Of a DNA stretch of 37,902 nucleotides, positions 15,360 to 24,469 are shown in pieces. Each line of letters opens with the position of its first letter. Position 1 is the stretch's first letter. Under the pieces are notes generated by a model. That model saw only the letters and a program-made list of their open reading frames with translations, ran no database searches and was not told the origin of the DNA. The stretch is from Chitinophagaceae bacterium (GTDB lineage: Bacteria > Bacteroidota > Bacteroidia > Chitinophagales > Chitinophagaceae). The DNA is taken from assembly GCA_017998385.1 (NCBI GenBank), contig JAGODE010000011.1, positions 1 to 37,902 of the forward strand, given 5' to 3'. The position numbers and the translations under genes are program-made.

Positions 15360-15995
15360 ATGTCACTACGTCTTGGGGACGCAGCTCCCAATTTCAAGGC
15401 ACAAACCTCTGCCGGAGACATCGATTTTTATGAATACCTGGGTAATGGATGGGGCGTATTGTTTAGCCACCCCGCTGATTATACACCGGTATGTACTACC
15501 GAACTCGGCAGAACCGCACTGCTGCAGGAAGAATTTGCCAAACGTAATGTAAAAGTACTGGCCGTAAGTGTTGACCCGCTGGATAAACACGAAGGCTGGA
15601 TCAAAGACATCAACGAAACTCAGCATACAACGGTTAATTTTCCGCTGATAGCAGATCCTGATCGTACAGTAGCCACGCTCTATGATATGATTCATCCCAA
15701 TGCTTCAGCTACAGCAACTGTAAGGTCTCTGTTTATCATCGGTCCCGATAAAACAATTAAGCTTATTATCACTTATCCGGCTTCTACCGGCCGCAACTTC
15801 ACCGAAGTATTGCGCGTGATTGATTCATTGCAGCTGACTGCTAATTACAGTGTGGCTACACCGGCCGACTGGAAAGCAGGCGAAGATGTGATTGTAGTAC
15901 CGGCAGTATCAACCGAAGATGCCATTCAGAAATTCCCCAAAGGAGTAAAAGTGGTAAAACCCTATCTGCGTTATACACCTCAGCCTAATCTCTGA
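15360..15995 (+). CDS. 1-Cys peroxiredoxin (Prx6-type)
   Basis: This is a 211-residue AhpC/TSA-family peroxidase. The peroxidatic cysteine is C45 in HPADYTPVCTTELG. The long C-terminal domain (ADWKAGEDVIVVPAVS, FPKGVKVVKPYLRYT) is that of the Prx6 subgroup. No resolving cysteine is visible, in agreement with 1-Cys chemistry. The frame is open upstream from a TTG at 15309, but that would start inside the promoter; ATG 15360 gives the family N-terminus MSLRLGDAAPNF. The APS reductase gene begins at the base after its stop, so the pair is translationally coupled. The context suggests protection of sulfur-assimilating or Fe-S proteins against peroxide. Confidence 0.95.
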   Translation: MSLRLGDAAPNFKAQTSAGDIDFYEYLGNGWGVLFSHPADYTPVCTTELGRTALLQEEFAKRNVKVLAVSVDPLDKHEGWIKDINETQHTTVNFPLIADPDRTVATLYDMIHPNASATATVRSLFIIGPDKTIKLIITYPASTGRNFTEVLRVIDSLQLTANYSVATPADWKAGEDVIVVPAVSTEDAIQKFPKGVKVVKPYLRYTPQPNL

Positions 15996-16697
15996 TTGTT
16001 GCTGGATCAACTTACCATACAACAGATAGAGCAGGGCTCGTTGCAGGAAGCGCTGACGCTGGTAGCTGACCTGTTTCCTGGCGAAGTGGCTTTTTCCAGT
16101 TCCCTGGGACAGGAAGACCAGGTGCTTACCGATGTCATTTTCAGCAATGATATCAATATTCGCATATTCACCATAGATACCGGCCGGTTGTTTAATGAAA
16201 CCTATGAGTTGCTTGACCGTACAGTAGCGCGATACAGGAAACCAATTGCCGTTTTCTTTCCGCCATTTGCCGAAACGGAAGCCTGGGTGGCCACCAATGG
16301 TATCAATGGATTTTATGAATCGGTAGACCTGCGTAAAGGCTGTTGTCATGTGCGCAAGGTACTGCCGTTGAACCGGGCACTGCAGGGGGCAAAAGTGTGG
16401 GTTACCGGTTTGAGGGCCGATCAGTCCGATAACCGGAAAGATATGCCGGTCATTGAATGGATGCCCGAAAAGCAACTGTACAAGTTCAATCCGCTTATTC
16501 GCTGGACTTACGAAGAAATGATAACGTATATCAATGATAATAATGTGCCGTACAACAGGCTTCATGATAAAGGGTTTATCAGCATTGGCTGTGCACCCTG
16601 TACCCGGGCTATTGAGCCCGGTGAGGAGCCCCGGGCAGGACGATGGTGGTGGGAGGCCTCGCATAAGGAATGCGGCCTCCATGTGACTGCGCGTTGA
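15996..16697 (+). CDS. cysH: Assimilatory adenylyl-sulfate (APS) reductase, Fe-S type
   Basis: This is a 233-residue enzyme reducing activated sulfate to sulfite. It has the PP-loop-like AFSSSLGQEDQVL near the N-terminus and the catalytic ECGLH motif (C226) near the C-terminus. C116-C117 (KGCCHVRKV) and C199/C202 (IGCAPCTRA) are the four ligands of the [4Fe-4S] cluster that marks APS-using enzymes. This fits the absence of an APS kinase in the window. Start codons TTG 15996 or TTG 15999 directly follow the peroxiredoxin stop. It is transcribed apart from cysDN, with sulfur box 2 in between. Confidence 0.94.
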   Translation: MLLDQLTIQQIEQGSLQEALTLVADLFPGEVAFSSSLGQEDQVLTDVIFSNDINIRIFTIDTGRLFNETYELLDRTVARYRKPIAVFFPPFAETEAWVATNGINGFYESVDLRKGCCHVRKVLPLNRALQGAKVWVTGLRADQSDNRKDMPVIEWMPEKQLYKFNPLIRWTYEEMITYINDNNVPYNRLHDKGFISIGCAPCTRAIEPGEEPRAGRWWWEASHKECGLHVTAR

Positions 16698-16718
16698 GCA
16701 CCTATTTTTTTACAATAC

Positions 16719-16741
16719 TAGTCTACCAACTTAGTAGACTA
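16719..16741. promoter_or_regulatory. Sulfur-box palindrome 2 upstream of the cysD operon
   Basis: This is the best copy of the motif: TAGTCTAC (16719-16726), seven bases, GTAGACTA (16734-16741), centred on 16730. Ten of eleven positions pair. It lies 13 nt before the cysD ATG at 16755 and controls the longest transcript in the window. No clean TAnnTTTG element is visible here, so the exact promoter position is open. A tiny frame ATGGTCAAATGA (16747-16758) overlaps the cysD start codon. Confidence 0.75.
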
Positions 16742-16754
16742 ATAAAATGGTCAA

Positions 16755-17663
16755 ATGAGTCAATACAAATTGAATTACCTGGAGCAGCTAGAAGCGGAGA
16801 GTATTCATATTTTTCGTGAAGTGGCGGCACAATTTGAAAAGCCGGCCCTCTTATTTAGCGGAGGTAAGGATTCGATCACGCTGGTGCACCTGGCGCGAAA
16901 AGCGTTTGCCCCCGGCAAGATACCCTTCCCGCTGGTACATATCGACACCGGCCACAATTTTCCCGAAGCATTGCGCTTTCGGGATGAGCTGGCTGCAAAA
17001 GTGGGAGCAACCCTGGTGGTACGCCAGGTAGAAGATACCATCCGTGCGCGGGGCCTCACAGAACCCAAAGGCAAATTTGCCAGCCGCAACTGGCTGCAGA
17101 CGTACACCCTGCTCGATACTATTGAAGAGTTTGGTTTTGATGCCTGTATTGGCGGTGCACGCCGTGATGAAGAGAAAGCCCGTGCCAAAGAGCGGATATT
17201 CTCCGTGCGCGACGAATTTGGCCAGTGGAATCCCAAACTGCAGCGGCCTGAACTCTGGAATATCTACAATGGACGGATTCATAAGGGCGAAAATGTACGG
17301 GTATTTCCTATCAGCAACTGGACCGAGCTGGATATCTGGAATTATATCCGGAAAGAAAAAATCGGTCTGCCTTCTATCTATTTCGCACATGAGCGCGAAG
17401 TGATCGTACACGAAGGACAACTGGTGGCCGTATCGCCCTTCGTACAAATCGATGAATCGGATGTGGTGGTTAATAAACAGGTCAGGTATCGTACCGTAGG
17501 TGATATGACCTGTACAGCTGCCGTAGAATCAGCTGCCAGCACACTCGATGAAGTGATCAGCGAAATCATCAGTACCCGTATCAGCGAACGCGGCGAAACC
17601 CGCATCGACGACCGGGTAACGGAAGCAGCAATGGAAGACCGTAAAAAGAACGGTTATTTCTAA
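16755..17663 (+). CDS. cysD: Sulfate adenylyltransferase small subunit
   Basis: This is a 302-residue PP-loop subunit of ATP sulfurylase that forms APS from ATP and sulfate. The PP-loop SGGKDSITLVHLARKAF is at about residues 35-51. Further family motifs are HIDTGHNFPEALRFRD, GGARRDEEKARAKERIFS and the C-terminal RYRTVGDMTCTAAVESAA and RISERGETRIDDR. Length and order are standard. It heads a nine-gene string through to 28419, and the GTPase partner CysN follows after 64 nt. The gap contains a small inverted repeat, CAGGAA/TTCCTG, at 17687-17700. Confidence 0.97.
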   Translation: MSQYKLNYLEQLEAESIHIFREVAAQFEKPALLFSGGKDSITLVHLARKAFAPGKIPFPLVHIDTGHNFPEALRFRDELAAKVGATLVVRQVEDTIRARGLTEPKGKFASRNWLQTYTLLDTIEEFGFDACIGGARRDEEKARAKERIFSVRDEFGQWNPKLQRPELWNIYNGRIHKGENVRVFPISNWTELDIWNYIRKEKIGLPSIYFAHEREVIVHEGQLVAVSPFVQIDESDVVVNKQVRYRTVGDMTCTAAVESAASTLDEVISEIISTRISERGETRIDDRVTEAAMEDRKKNGYF

Positions 17664-17727
17664 CGCAGCAAGCGGCAACAGCACAACAGGAATTTTCCTG
17701 CACTCTAAAACAACGAAACAAACGAGC

Positions 17728-18969
17728 ATGGATATTTTACGTTTTATTACAGCCGGCAGTGTAGACGACGGCAAAAGCACACTCATCGGACGCCTGCTGT
17801 ACGACAGCAAAAACATACTGATAGACCAGCTGGAAGCGCTGGAAAAACAAACCCGCAATGCTACTGCGGGTACCATTGACCTGGCACTGCTTACCGACGG
17901 ACTGCGTGCCGAGCGGGAACAGGGCATTACCATCGATGTGGCATACCGTTATTTCTCCACTCCCCGCCGCAAATTCATTATAGCCGATGCCCCAGGTCAT
18001 GTGCAATATACCCGCAACATGATCACCGGCGCATCCAATGCAAGCCTGATTATTGTGCTGGTCGATGCCCGGCATGGTGTGGTAGAACAAACCCGGCGAC
18101 ATTCAATAATTGCTTCGCTGCTGCGCATACCGCATGTTGTAGTGGCTATTAATAAAATGGACCTGGTTGATTATTCGCAGGACGTATATAACAACATCGT
18201 TATCGAGTATGCCAAAGTAGCCACACAGCTGGGCCTGCCCGAAGTAACATATATCCCCATCAGTGCCCTCGAAGGCGATAACATCGTTGACCGTTCAACG
18301 CGTATGGACTGGTACGAAGAAAAACCACTATTACAGTTCCTCGAAGAAGTGGAGGTAAGCAGTGATGAGAATTATACCGATCCCCGTTTTCAGGTACAGT
18401 TCGTTATCCGCCCGCAGACAGAAGAGTTGCATGATTACCGCGGTTATGCCGGAAAGGTAATGGCAGGTGTATATAAAAAAGGCGATACAGTCGTGGTATT
18501 GCCGGCGGGAATTGAAACAAAAATCAGCGCCCTCGAAATCGGTGGAAAGGAAGTGGAAGAAGTATTCGCACCGCAATCTGCTGTGATACGGCTCGAAGAC
18601 GATATTGATGTGAGCCGTGGTGATCTGATTGTGCATGCTTCCAACCAGCCGCAATCGGGCAATGAACTGGAAGTGCTCCTTTGCTGGCTCGATGATAAAC
18701 CGCTTGCTACCGGCAACAAATATTATCTGCAGCACAACAGCCGCCTGGTACGTGCTATTGTACGTAATGTGGCGTACAAGCTGGATGTAAATTCTCTGCA
18801 GCAGCAACCGGTAGAAGGTACCGTAAAACTCAACGAAGTAGTAAAAGCTACTATTAAAACGGCTGCCCCGCTTTATTACGATTCATTCTCTGCCCTGCGC
18901 GCCAGTGGCAGTGCTATACTGGTTGATGAAACCAGCAATAGCACAGTAGGTGCAGTGCTCATACAATAA
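17728..18969 (+). CDS. cysN: Sulfate adenylyltransferase large subunit (GTPase)
   Basis: This is a 413-residue elongation-factor-like GTPase that drives APS formation by CysD. The P-loop is GSVDDGKSTLIGRLL near residue 10. DAPGHVQYTRNM and NKMDLVDYS give G3 and G4, with beta-barrel domains II and III behind. Unlike CysNC fusions it has no C-terminal APS kinase, and no cysC lies nearby. APS is therefore presumably passed straight to the Fe-S APS reductase. The GTG start of SUMT lies 10 nt after its stop. Confidence 0.97.
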   Translation: MDILRFITAGSVDDGKSTLIGRLLYDSKNILIDQLEALEKQTRNATAGTIDLALLTDGLRAEREQGITIDVAYRYFSTPRRKFIIADAPGHVQYTRNMITGASNASLIIVLVDARHGVVEQTRRHSIIASLLRIPHVVVAINKMDLVDYSQDVYNNIVIEYAKVATQLGLPEVTYIPISALEGDNIVDRSTRMDWYEEKPLLQFLEEVEVSSDENYTDPRFQVQFVIRPQTEELHDYRGYAGKVMAGVYKKGDTVVVLPAGIETKISALEIGGKEVEEVFAPQSAVIRLEDDIDVSRGDLIVHASNQPQSGNELEVLLCWLDDKPLATGNKYYLQHNSRLVRAIVRNVAYKLDVNSLQQQPVEGTVKLNEVVKATIKTAAPLYYDSFSALRASGSAILVDETSNSTVGAVLIQ

Positions 18970-18979
18970 AAGAAATAAC

Positions 18980-19786
18980 GTGTTATTGACGCAACAAATA
19001 GAAACAGTGACCCTGGCCGGCGCCGGCCCCGGCGATGCAGAACTCATTACCCTGAAACTGCAGAAACGCCTGGCAGCCGCCGATGTGATTATTGCAGACA
19101 GGTTGGTGAATCCTGATATTATTACGATGCATGCATCGGCCAGTGCAGTAATCCTGAGTGCTGCCAAACAAGGATACAACGATGCTTCTGTTTCGCAGCG
19201 CGATATCAATAACTGGCTTGTTCAATATGCCCTGCAGGGCAAAAAAGTGCTCCGGTTAAAAGGAGGTGATGTTGCTTTTTTCAGCAATGTACTCGATGAG
19301 CTGCAGGTGCTGCGCGAACCCCAGATTCCTTTCGAAATTATCCCGGGCATCACGGCAGCCTCCGGGGCTTCGGCGTATGCAGGCATACCTCTTACGGCAA
19401 GAGGCTATGCACAGGGCGTACAGTTTCTGAGCCTGCATAATACTGCTTACTTCGGTTCGGAAAAATGGAAGTCGCTCGCCAATACAAATGATACACTCGT
19501 ATTTTATATGTCGGGCCGGAAGCTGGGCGACCTGGTAGAACTATTACTTCGCTATACCCGTAATCCGCAAACACCACTGGCTGTTGTTGAGCAGGCTACC
19601 ACACCTTATCAGCAGGTACATGTAAGTACGCTTACGGATTGTATGACAGATTTTGCAGGCATTCAGTTCGCATCGCCTTCACTCGTTGTTGTAGGCGGCG
19701 TGGTAGATCTTCATGCGTCCTATAAATGGTATGAGCAAACGGGAGAGAGCGGTACCATTTTTTCACCATTAGAATATAAATCATAG
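18980..19786 (+). CDS. cobA: Uroporphyrinogen-III C-methyltransferase (SUMT)
   Basis: This is a 268-residue SAM-dependent enzyme that methylates uroporphyrinogen III twice to precorrin-2, the first committed siroheme step. The tetrapyrrole methylase motifs are clear: GAGPGDAELITLKLQK at the N-terminus, VLRLKGGDVAFF near residue 85, and IPFEIIPGITAASGASAYAGIPLT after it. The frame is open from 18950, inside cysN, but GTG 18980 starts just before the conserved domain and clears the cysN stop by 10 nt. Its place between cysN and cysJ shows a role in making siroheme for sulfite reductase rather than cobalamin. Confidence 0.93.
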   Translation: MLLTQQIETVTLAGAGPGDAELITLKLQKRLAAADVIIADRLVNPDIITMHASASAVILSAAKQGYNDASVSQRDINNWLVQYALQGKKVLRLKGGDVAFFSNVLDELQVLREPQIPFEIIPGITAASGASAYAGIPLTARGYAQGVQFLSLHNTAYFGSEKWKSLANTNDTLVFYMSGRKLGDLVELLLRYTRNPQTPLAVVEQATTPYQQVHVSTLTDCMTDFAGIQFASPSLVVVGGVVDLHASYKWYEQTGESGTIFSPLEYKS

Positions 19787-19788
19787 CT

Positions 19789-21510
19789 ATGCTGGCAAAG
19801 GAAAGACTGAAACAATTGCAGGATTTTATGAATGGCTATTCCCGCGAAGAACTTATCTGGATCAACGGTTATCTCGCTGGCCTGGTAGGTACGGGCGAAA
19901 AACCGGCTGCAGCAGACAATACAGTTGCAAAGCCGGCAACCACTACCCGCAAGATCAGCCTGGTATATGGCACAGAGACCGGCAATGCCAAACGCCTGGC
20001 TACACAGCTGGCAACTATTGCCCGGCAGGAAGGCGTAATTGCCCGCCTGCAGGGACTGGATCAATACCGGTTGAATGAACTCGATAAAGAAGAATATTTC
20101 TTTGTAGTGATCAGCACCCAGGGCGAAGGTGAGCCTCCTTTGCCGGCAAAGAAATTTTATGATTACCTGTATGAGCAAAAACTGCAGTTGAAGAATATGA
20201 AGTTCAGTGTGCTGGGGCTGGGTGATACAGCCTACCCGCAGTTTTGTAAAACTGCAGAAGATGTGGATGCCCGGCTGATAGAGGCAGGCGCACAACGGGT
20301 AATACCGCTTCGAAAATGTGATGTAGATTACGAAGAAGACGCGAAAGCATGGTTTACCGATGTGCTGAAATGGTTGAAGCAGCAGGGAAATGAAACAACC
20401 GCAGCTCCGTCTGCAACTGCTGCATCAACTGTACGTAAACCTGCAGGAAAAAAATATTACCAGGGTCGTATTCTGGCCAATGTCAACCTCAACGACCGGG
20501 GTTCCAATAAACAAACATTTCATATAGAGCTTGGCACCGATGAGCCTATCGGGTATGAACCCGGTGATACAATCGGCATACTGCCGCGCAACCGGCAGGA
20601 AGTAGTAAGGCGAATTCTTGAACTTACCGGAGCAGATGGCGCACAGGTATTGACAACTGCGAAGGCCAGTGCTCCGCTGGCTGAACTGCTGACCGAACAT
20701 CTGAGTATTTGTTATCTCTTATCTTCTACTATAAAAAAATATGCAGCCATCACTGGTCAGGATATTCCCGATACGCGAATGGACCTGGTTGACCTCCTGC
20801 GTATTTATCCTGTAAAGGATGCAGCTCAGTTTGCAGAAGTGGCGGGCATATTAATGCCCATCGCACCGCGTCTTTACTCTATTGCCTCCTCCCCGGAAGC
20901 ACATGGTAGCCAGGAAGTGCATATAACTGTGGCCAAAGACCAGTTTTTGGCAGAGGATGAGCAGCGCTTTGGCTTGTGCAGCGAATTCCTGGGCGATCTG
21001 CCTGTTGGTTCTACGCTTACATTTTATGTACACAAGGATAAACACTTTAAACTGCCTGCTGCCGATAAAGATGTGATTATGATTGGCCCGGGTACAGGTG
21101 TGGCTCCTTTCCGTGCTTTCCTCGCTCATCGTGAAGCCACAGGCGCTACGGGGCGTAACTGGTTTTTCTTTGGTGAGCAGCACTTTGTTACCGATTTCTT
21201 ATACCAGGTCGAAATACAAAATTATGTACAAACCGGCGTACTCTCACGCATAGATCTGGCTTTTTCGCGCGATCAGGAGCAGAAAATATATGTACAGCAT
21301 CGCATGCTGCAGCAGGAAGTGGATTTGTTTGAATGGATTAATAAAGGAGCCTCTGTTTATATCAGCGGTACAAAAGATCCCATGAGTAAGGATGTGGAGC
21401 AGACATTGATCGACATCATTGCACGGCAGGGCGGCAGAGAACCCGCTGCTGCAGCGCAATACCTTGAACAAATGCGCAGGGAAGGACGCTTCGCAAAAGA
21501 CGTGTATTAA
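19789..21510 (+). CDS. cysJ: NADPH-sulfite reductase flavoprotein subunit
   Basis: This is a 573-residue diflavin reductase passing electrons from NADPH to CysI. A flavodoxin domain (SLVYGTETGNAKRLATQLA at about 63-80, STQGEGEPPLPAKKF) binds FMN. The FAD domain has RLYSIASSPEAHG, and the NADPH domain GPGTGVAPFRAFLAHRE. The C-terminus RFAKDVY is the usual CysJ ending. It starts 2 nt after the SUMT stop, and cysI follows after 35 nt. The short alanine-rich linker near residue 205 separates the flavodoxin domain from the rest. Confidence 0.96.
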   Translation: MLAKERLKQLQDFMNGYSREELIWINGYLAGLVGTGEKPAAADNTVAKPATTTRKISLVYGTETGNAKRLATQLATIARQEGVIARLQGLDQYRLNELDKEEYFFVVISTQGEGEPPLPAKKFYDYLYEQKLQLKNMKFSVLGLGDTAYPQFCKTAEDVDARLIEAGAQRVIPLRKCDVDYEEDAKAWFTDVLKWLKQQGNETTAAPSATAASTVRKPAGKKYYQGRILANVNLNDRGSNKQTFHIELGTDEPIGYEPGDTIGILPRNRQEVVRRILELTGADGAQVLTTAKASAPLAELLTEHLSICYLLSSTIKKYAAITGQDIPDTRMDLVDLLRIYPVKDAAQFAEVAGILMPIAPRLYSIASSPEAHGSQEVHITVAKDQFLAEDEQRFGLCSEFLGDLPVGSTLTFYVHKDKHFKLPAADKDVIMIGPGTGVAPFRAFLAHREATGATGRNWFFFGEQHFVTDFLYQVEIQNYVQTGVLSRIDLAFSRDQEQKIYVQHRMLQQEVDLFEWINKGASVYISGTKDPMSKDVEQTLIDIIARQGGREPAAAAQYLEQMRREGRFAKDVY

Positions 21511-21545
21511 GAAAGAGGACAGTAATATCAAACCAGCTAATTATC

Positions 21546-23210
21546 ATGAGTCAGAAAAATAATCCATCACCGGTTGAGCGTATCAAAGGTGCCAGCCAGG
21601 GATTGCGCGGCACACTAAACGAAAGTGTGCGTGATGGCCTCACCGGCGCCCTGCAAGAAGATGATCAGTCGCTTATCAAGTTTCATGGCATGTACCAGCA
21701 GGATGATCGTGACCGTCGCGAAGAACGCAGCGCGAAAAAACTGGAATGGCTGTATTCCTATATGATCCGTCTGCGCCTGCCCGGTGGATTTCTAACGCCT
21801 CAGCAATGGGTGGGCCTACACCATATTGCCGGTGAGCATAGCACGGGTACGATTAAGATCACCACGCGGCAAACTGTACAGTTACATGGCATCCTTAAAT
21901 CACATATCAAACCCACGATTCAGTCATTCAACACCCTGCACCTGGATAGCATCGCCGCTTGCGGCGATGTGAACCGCAATGTGACCTGCAGCGCGCATCC
22001 CGATGAGTCGCCGCTGCATGCAGCAGTATTTGCCTATGCCGATAAGATCAGTACGCTTGCTCTTCCTAAAACGCGTGCGTATTATGAAATATGGCTCGAT
22101 GAGGAAAAACTGGCTGAACGTAGTGAAGATGACCCGCTCTACAAAGAACATTATCTGCCCCGCAAATTCAAGATCGGTATTGCCATACCGCCCAACAACG
22201 ATGTGGATGTATATACCAATGATATTGGTCTCGTAGCAATTATTGAAAACAATAAACTGGTTGGCTTCAATATAGCCGCGGGTGGTGGATTAAGTGCTAC
22301 ACATGGCAATGCACAAACCTATCCGCGCCTGGCTACCACCCTTGGTTTTGTAACCGAAGGAGAGGAGGTGCTGAAGGCGGTATATGAGATAATGACCATT
22401 CAGCGCGATTATGGTAACCGCTCAGACCGCAAGCTGGCCCGGCTCAAATACACACTCGATAATATGGGTGTGCCCCAATTTATACAGGAACTGGAAAAGA
22501 GGTGTGGATTTACACTTCAACCTGCCCGCCCGGTTCATTTCACTTCGCGCCGCGATCACTACGGCTGGCGCCGCAATGGCGAAGGCAAATGGTATTTCAC
22601 CCTGTTCATAGAAAACGGTCGCGTACTCGACACACCCGAACTGGCGATGAAAACAGGCTTGCTGGCTATTGCAGAATCAGGTAAGGCCAACTTCAGGTTT
22701 ACCGGCAATCAGAATCTTATACTAGCCGATATTACGGAGACAGATAAACCTGCTGTGGAAGCCCTGCTGCAGCAATACGGCTTGATAACACATACAGATG
22801 CAGCAGGTGTTTTAAGGAAGAATGCTATTGCCTGTGTAGCTTTTAACACCTGTCCCCTGGCACTGGCCGAAGCACAGCGCTATCTTCCTTCGCTGATTGA
22901 TAAAATAGAACCGCTGCTTCAAAAACATGCGCTGGAGAACGATGAGATCATTCTGCGTATGACAGGGTGTCCCAACGGTTGCGGGCGCTCACCCGCAGCA
23001 GAGATCGGATTGATAGGTACGGCCTATGGCCTTTATAATCTGCATATCGGCGGCGACAGAACAGGAGAACGGCTTAATATAAAGTATAAAGACAGCCTCG
23101 ATGAGGCTGGAATCCTGGCAGAACTGGACCAGCTGTTTGGGAGTTACAGCAGGGGCCGGCAGGCTGGCGAGACCTTTGGTGATTTTGTGATGAGAGAAAA
23201 ACTGGTATAA
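21546..23210 (+). CDS. cysI: Sulfite reductase hemoprotein (siroheme) subunit
   Basis: This is a 554-residue enzyme reducing sulfite to sulfide with six electrons, using siroheme coupled to a [4Fe-4S] cluster. The cluster ligands are visible in two motifs: AFNTCPLALAEAQR with the preceding IACVAF, and MTGCPNGCGRSPAAEIGLIG. Substrate-binding arginines are expected in TRQTVQLHGI and SAHPDESPLH regions. It is followed after 2 nt by ALA synthase, so cofactor synthesis is directly coupled to the enzyme that needs it. Confidence 0.96.
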   Translation: MSQKNNPSPVERIKGASQGLRGTLNESVRDGLTGALQEDDQSLIKFHGMYQQDDRDRREERSAKKLEWLYSYMIRLRLPGGFLTPQQWVGLHHIAGEHSTGTIKITTRQTVQLHGILKSHIKPTIQSFNTLHLDSIAACGDVNRNVTCSAHPDESPLHAAVFAYADKISTLALPKTRAYYEIWLDEEKLAERSEDDPLYKEHYLPRKFKIGIAIPPNNDVDVYTNDIGLVAIIENNKLVGFNIAAGGGLSATHGNAQTYPRLATTLGFVTEGEEVLKAVYEIMTIQRDYGNRSDRKLARLKYTLDNMGVPQFIQELEKRCGFTLQPARPVHFTSRRDHYGWRRNGEGKWYFTLFIENGRVLDTPELAMKTGLLAIAESGKANFRFTGNQNLILADITETDKPAVEALLQQYGLITHTDAAGVLRKNAIACVAFNTCPLALAEAQRYLPSLIDKIEPLLQKHALENDEIILRMTGCPNGCGRSPAAEIGLIGTAYGLYNLHIGGDRTGERLNIKYKDSLDEAGILAELDQLFGSYSRGRQAGETFGDFVMREKLV

Positions 23211-23212
23211 TT

Positions 23213-24469
23213 ATGTTTGACTATTCAACTTATTTCAGCGAACGCTTACAGCAGCTGCATGATAGCGGCAGTTACCGTTATTTTCTGGAAGTCAACAAAA
23301 GTGCACAGCATTTCCCCCAATTTTACTACCAGCAGGCAGATGGTACACAACGCTCGGCCGTCAACTGGTGCAGCAACGATTACCTGTGCATGAGTACACA
23401 GGAAGAGGTAATAGCTAAACTGGGATTCGTAACTCACCGTAGCGGCACTGGCAGCAGTGGTACCCGCAATATTTCCGGCACTACTGTACACCACCGCGAG
23501 CTGGAAGCGTTGCTGGCAGGCTGGCACCGCAAGGAAGCTGCTCTGCTGTTTAATGGCGCTTACCAGGCCAATGTCACCAGCCTGCAGACGCTGGGTCGTT
23601 TATTGCCCCAACTCGTATTTATTTCGGATGAGCGCAATCATGCTTCATTGATCGAAGGCATGCGTGCTACCGGAAATTCCCGGCATATTTTCCGCCACAA
23701 CGATATGCAGCACCTGGAGCAGATACTGCAACAGTTGCCAGCCGGTCAGCCCCGCATCATCGTTTTTGAATCAGTCTATTCTATCTCAGGCACCATCGCC
23801 CCGGTACACGAATTGCTTTCTCTGGCAAAAAAATACGGCGCACTCACTTATGTAGATGAAGTACATGCGGTGGGCCTGTATGGTGTGCAGGGTGCAGGTA
23901 TACTGGAGCAGGAAGGATTGCAGGAGCAGGTTGATCTGCTGAATGGTACATTGTCGAAAGCGATTGGCGTATTTGGCGGATATATAACCGGATCGGCTAC
24001 ACTTATTGATCTTATTCGCAGTTACGGCAGTGGCTTTATTTTTACAACCTCTCTGCCGCCGGCTGTTTGTGCCGCTGCTGCACGCAGTATCGCTCTCATC
24101 CGGCAAAATATAGAATGGCGGCAACAATTTCATCAGAATGTTGCTGATCTGCGAAACGCATTGAGGCAGGCAGGAATCAGTTTCTCCGATAATCCTTCGC
24201 ATATTACCCCGGTACCGGTAAGTGGTGCGGTGTATTGCCGCGAAGTGGCCAAACGCCTGCTGCAGGAGCAGGGCATCTACGCACAGCCTATTAATTATCC
24301 GACTGTGCCAAAAGGTGAAGAATGCCTGCGTATTATTATCACTACCCGTCATTTGCCTAAACACATACAGTACCTCGCTCATAGCTTAAATAAAATTTTA
24401 CATGGAAAAGATTCGTCTGATAGGGCGCAACTCTCCGCTGTCGTTGCTGCAGCTGGAGCAGGTGCGTAA
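23213..24469 (+). CDS. hemA: 5-aminolevulinate synthase (Shemin/C4 pathway)
   Basis: This is a 418-residue PLP enzyme of the alpha-oxoamine synthase family, joining glycine and succinyl-CoA to ALA. Features that favour ALA synthase over KBL, BioF or SPT are GSSGTRNISGT (81-90), SDERNHASLIEGM, FESVYSISG, VDEVHAVGLYG, NGTLSKAIGVFGGY with the Schiff-base K249, and PINYPTVPKGEE. C4-pathway ALA synthase is typical of Alphaproteobacteria and mitochondria; most bacteria start from glutamyl-tRNA. The last 22 residues (after LNKIL) lie in a 68-nt overlap with hemC and are not part of the usual fold. The annotation is by family motifs, not by search. Confidence 0.85.
   Translation: MFDYSTYFSERLQQLHDSGSYRYFLEVNKSAQHFPQFYYQQADGTQRSAVNWCSNDYLCMSTQEEVIAKLGFVTHRSGTGSSGTRNISGTTVHHRELEALLAGWHRKEAALLFNGAYQANVTSLQTLGRLLPQLVFISDERNHASLIEGMRATGNSRHIFRHNDMQHLEQILQQLPAGQPRIIVFESVYSISGTIAPVHELLSLAKKYGALTYVDEVHAVGLYGVQGAGILEQEGLQEQVDLLNGTLSKAIGVFGGYITGSATLIDLIRSYGSGFIFTTSLPPAVCAAAARSIALIRQNIEWRQQFHQNVADLRNALRQAGISFSDNPSHITPVPVSGAVYCREVAKRLLQEQGIYAQPINYPTVPKGEECLRIIITTRHLPKHIQYLAHSLNKILHGKDSSDRAQLSAVVAAAGAGA

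Noticed and set aside
17687..17700. CAGGAA-TT-TTCCTG as a terminator between cysD and cysN
   Set aside because: The stem is only 6 bp with a 2-nt gap and no T-run, and the two subunits are needed in equal amounts.
18950..18979. GTG at 18950 as SUMT start
   Set aside because: It would overlap the end of cysN by 20 nt and add a non-conserved stretch. GTG 18980 directly precedes the methylase domain.
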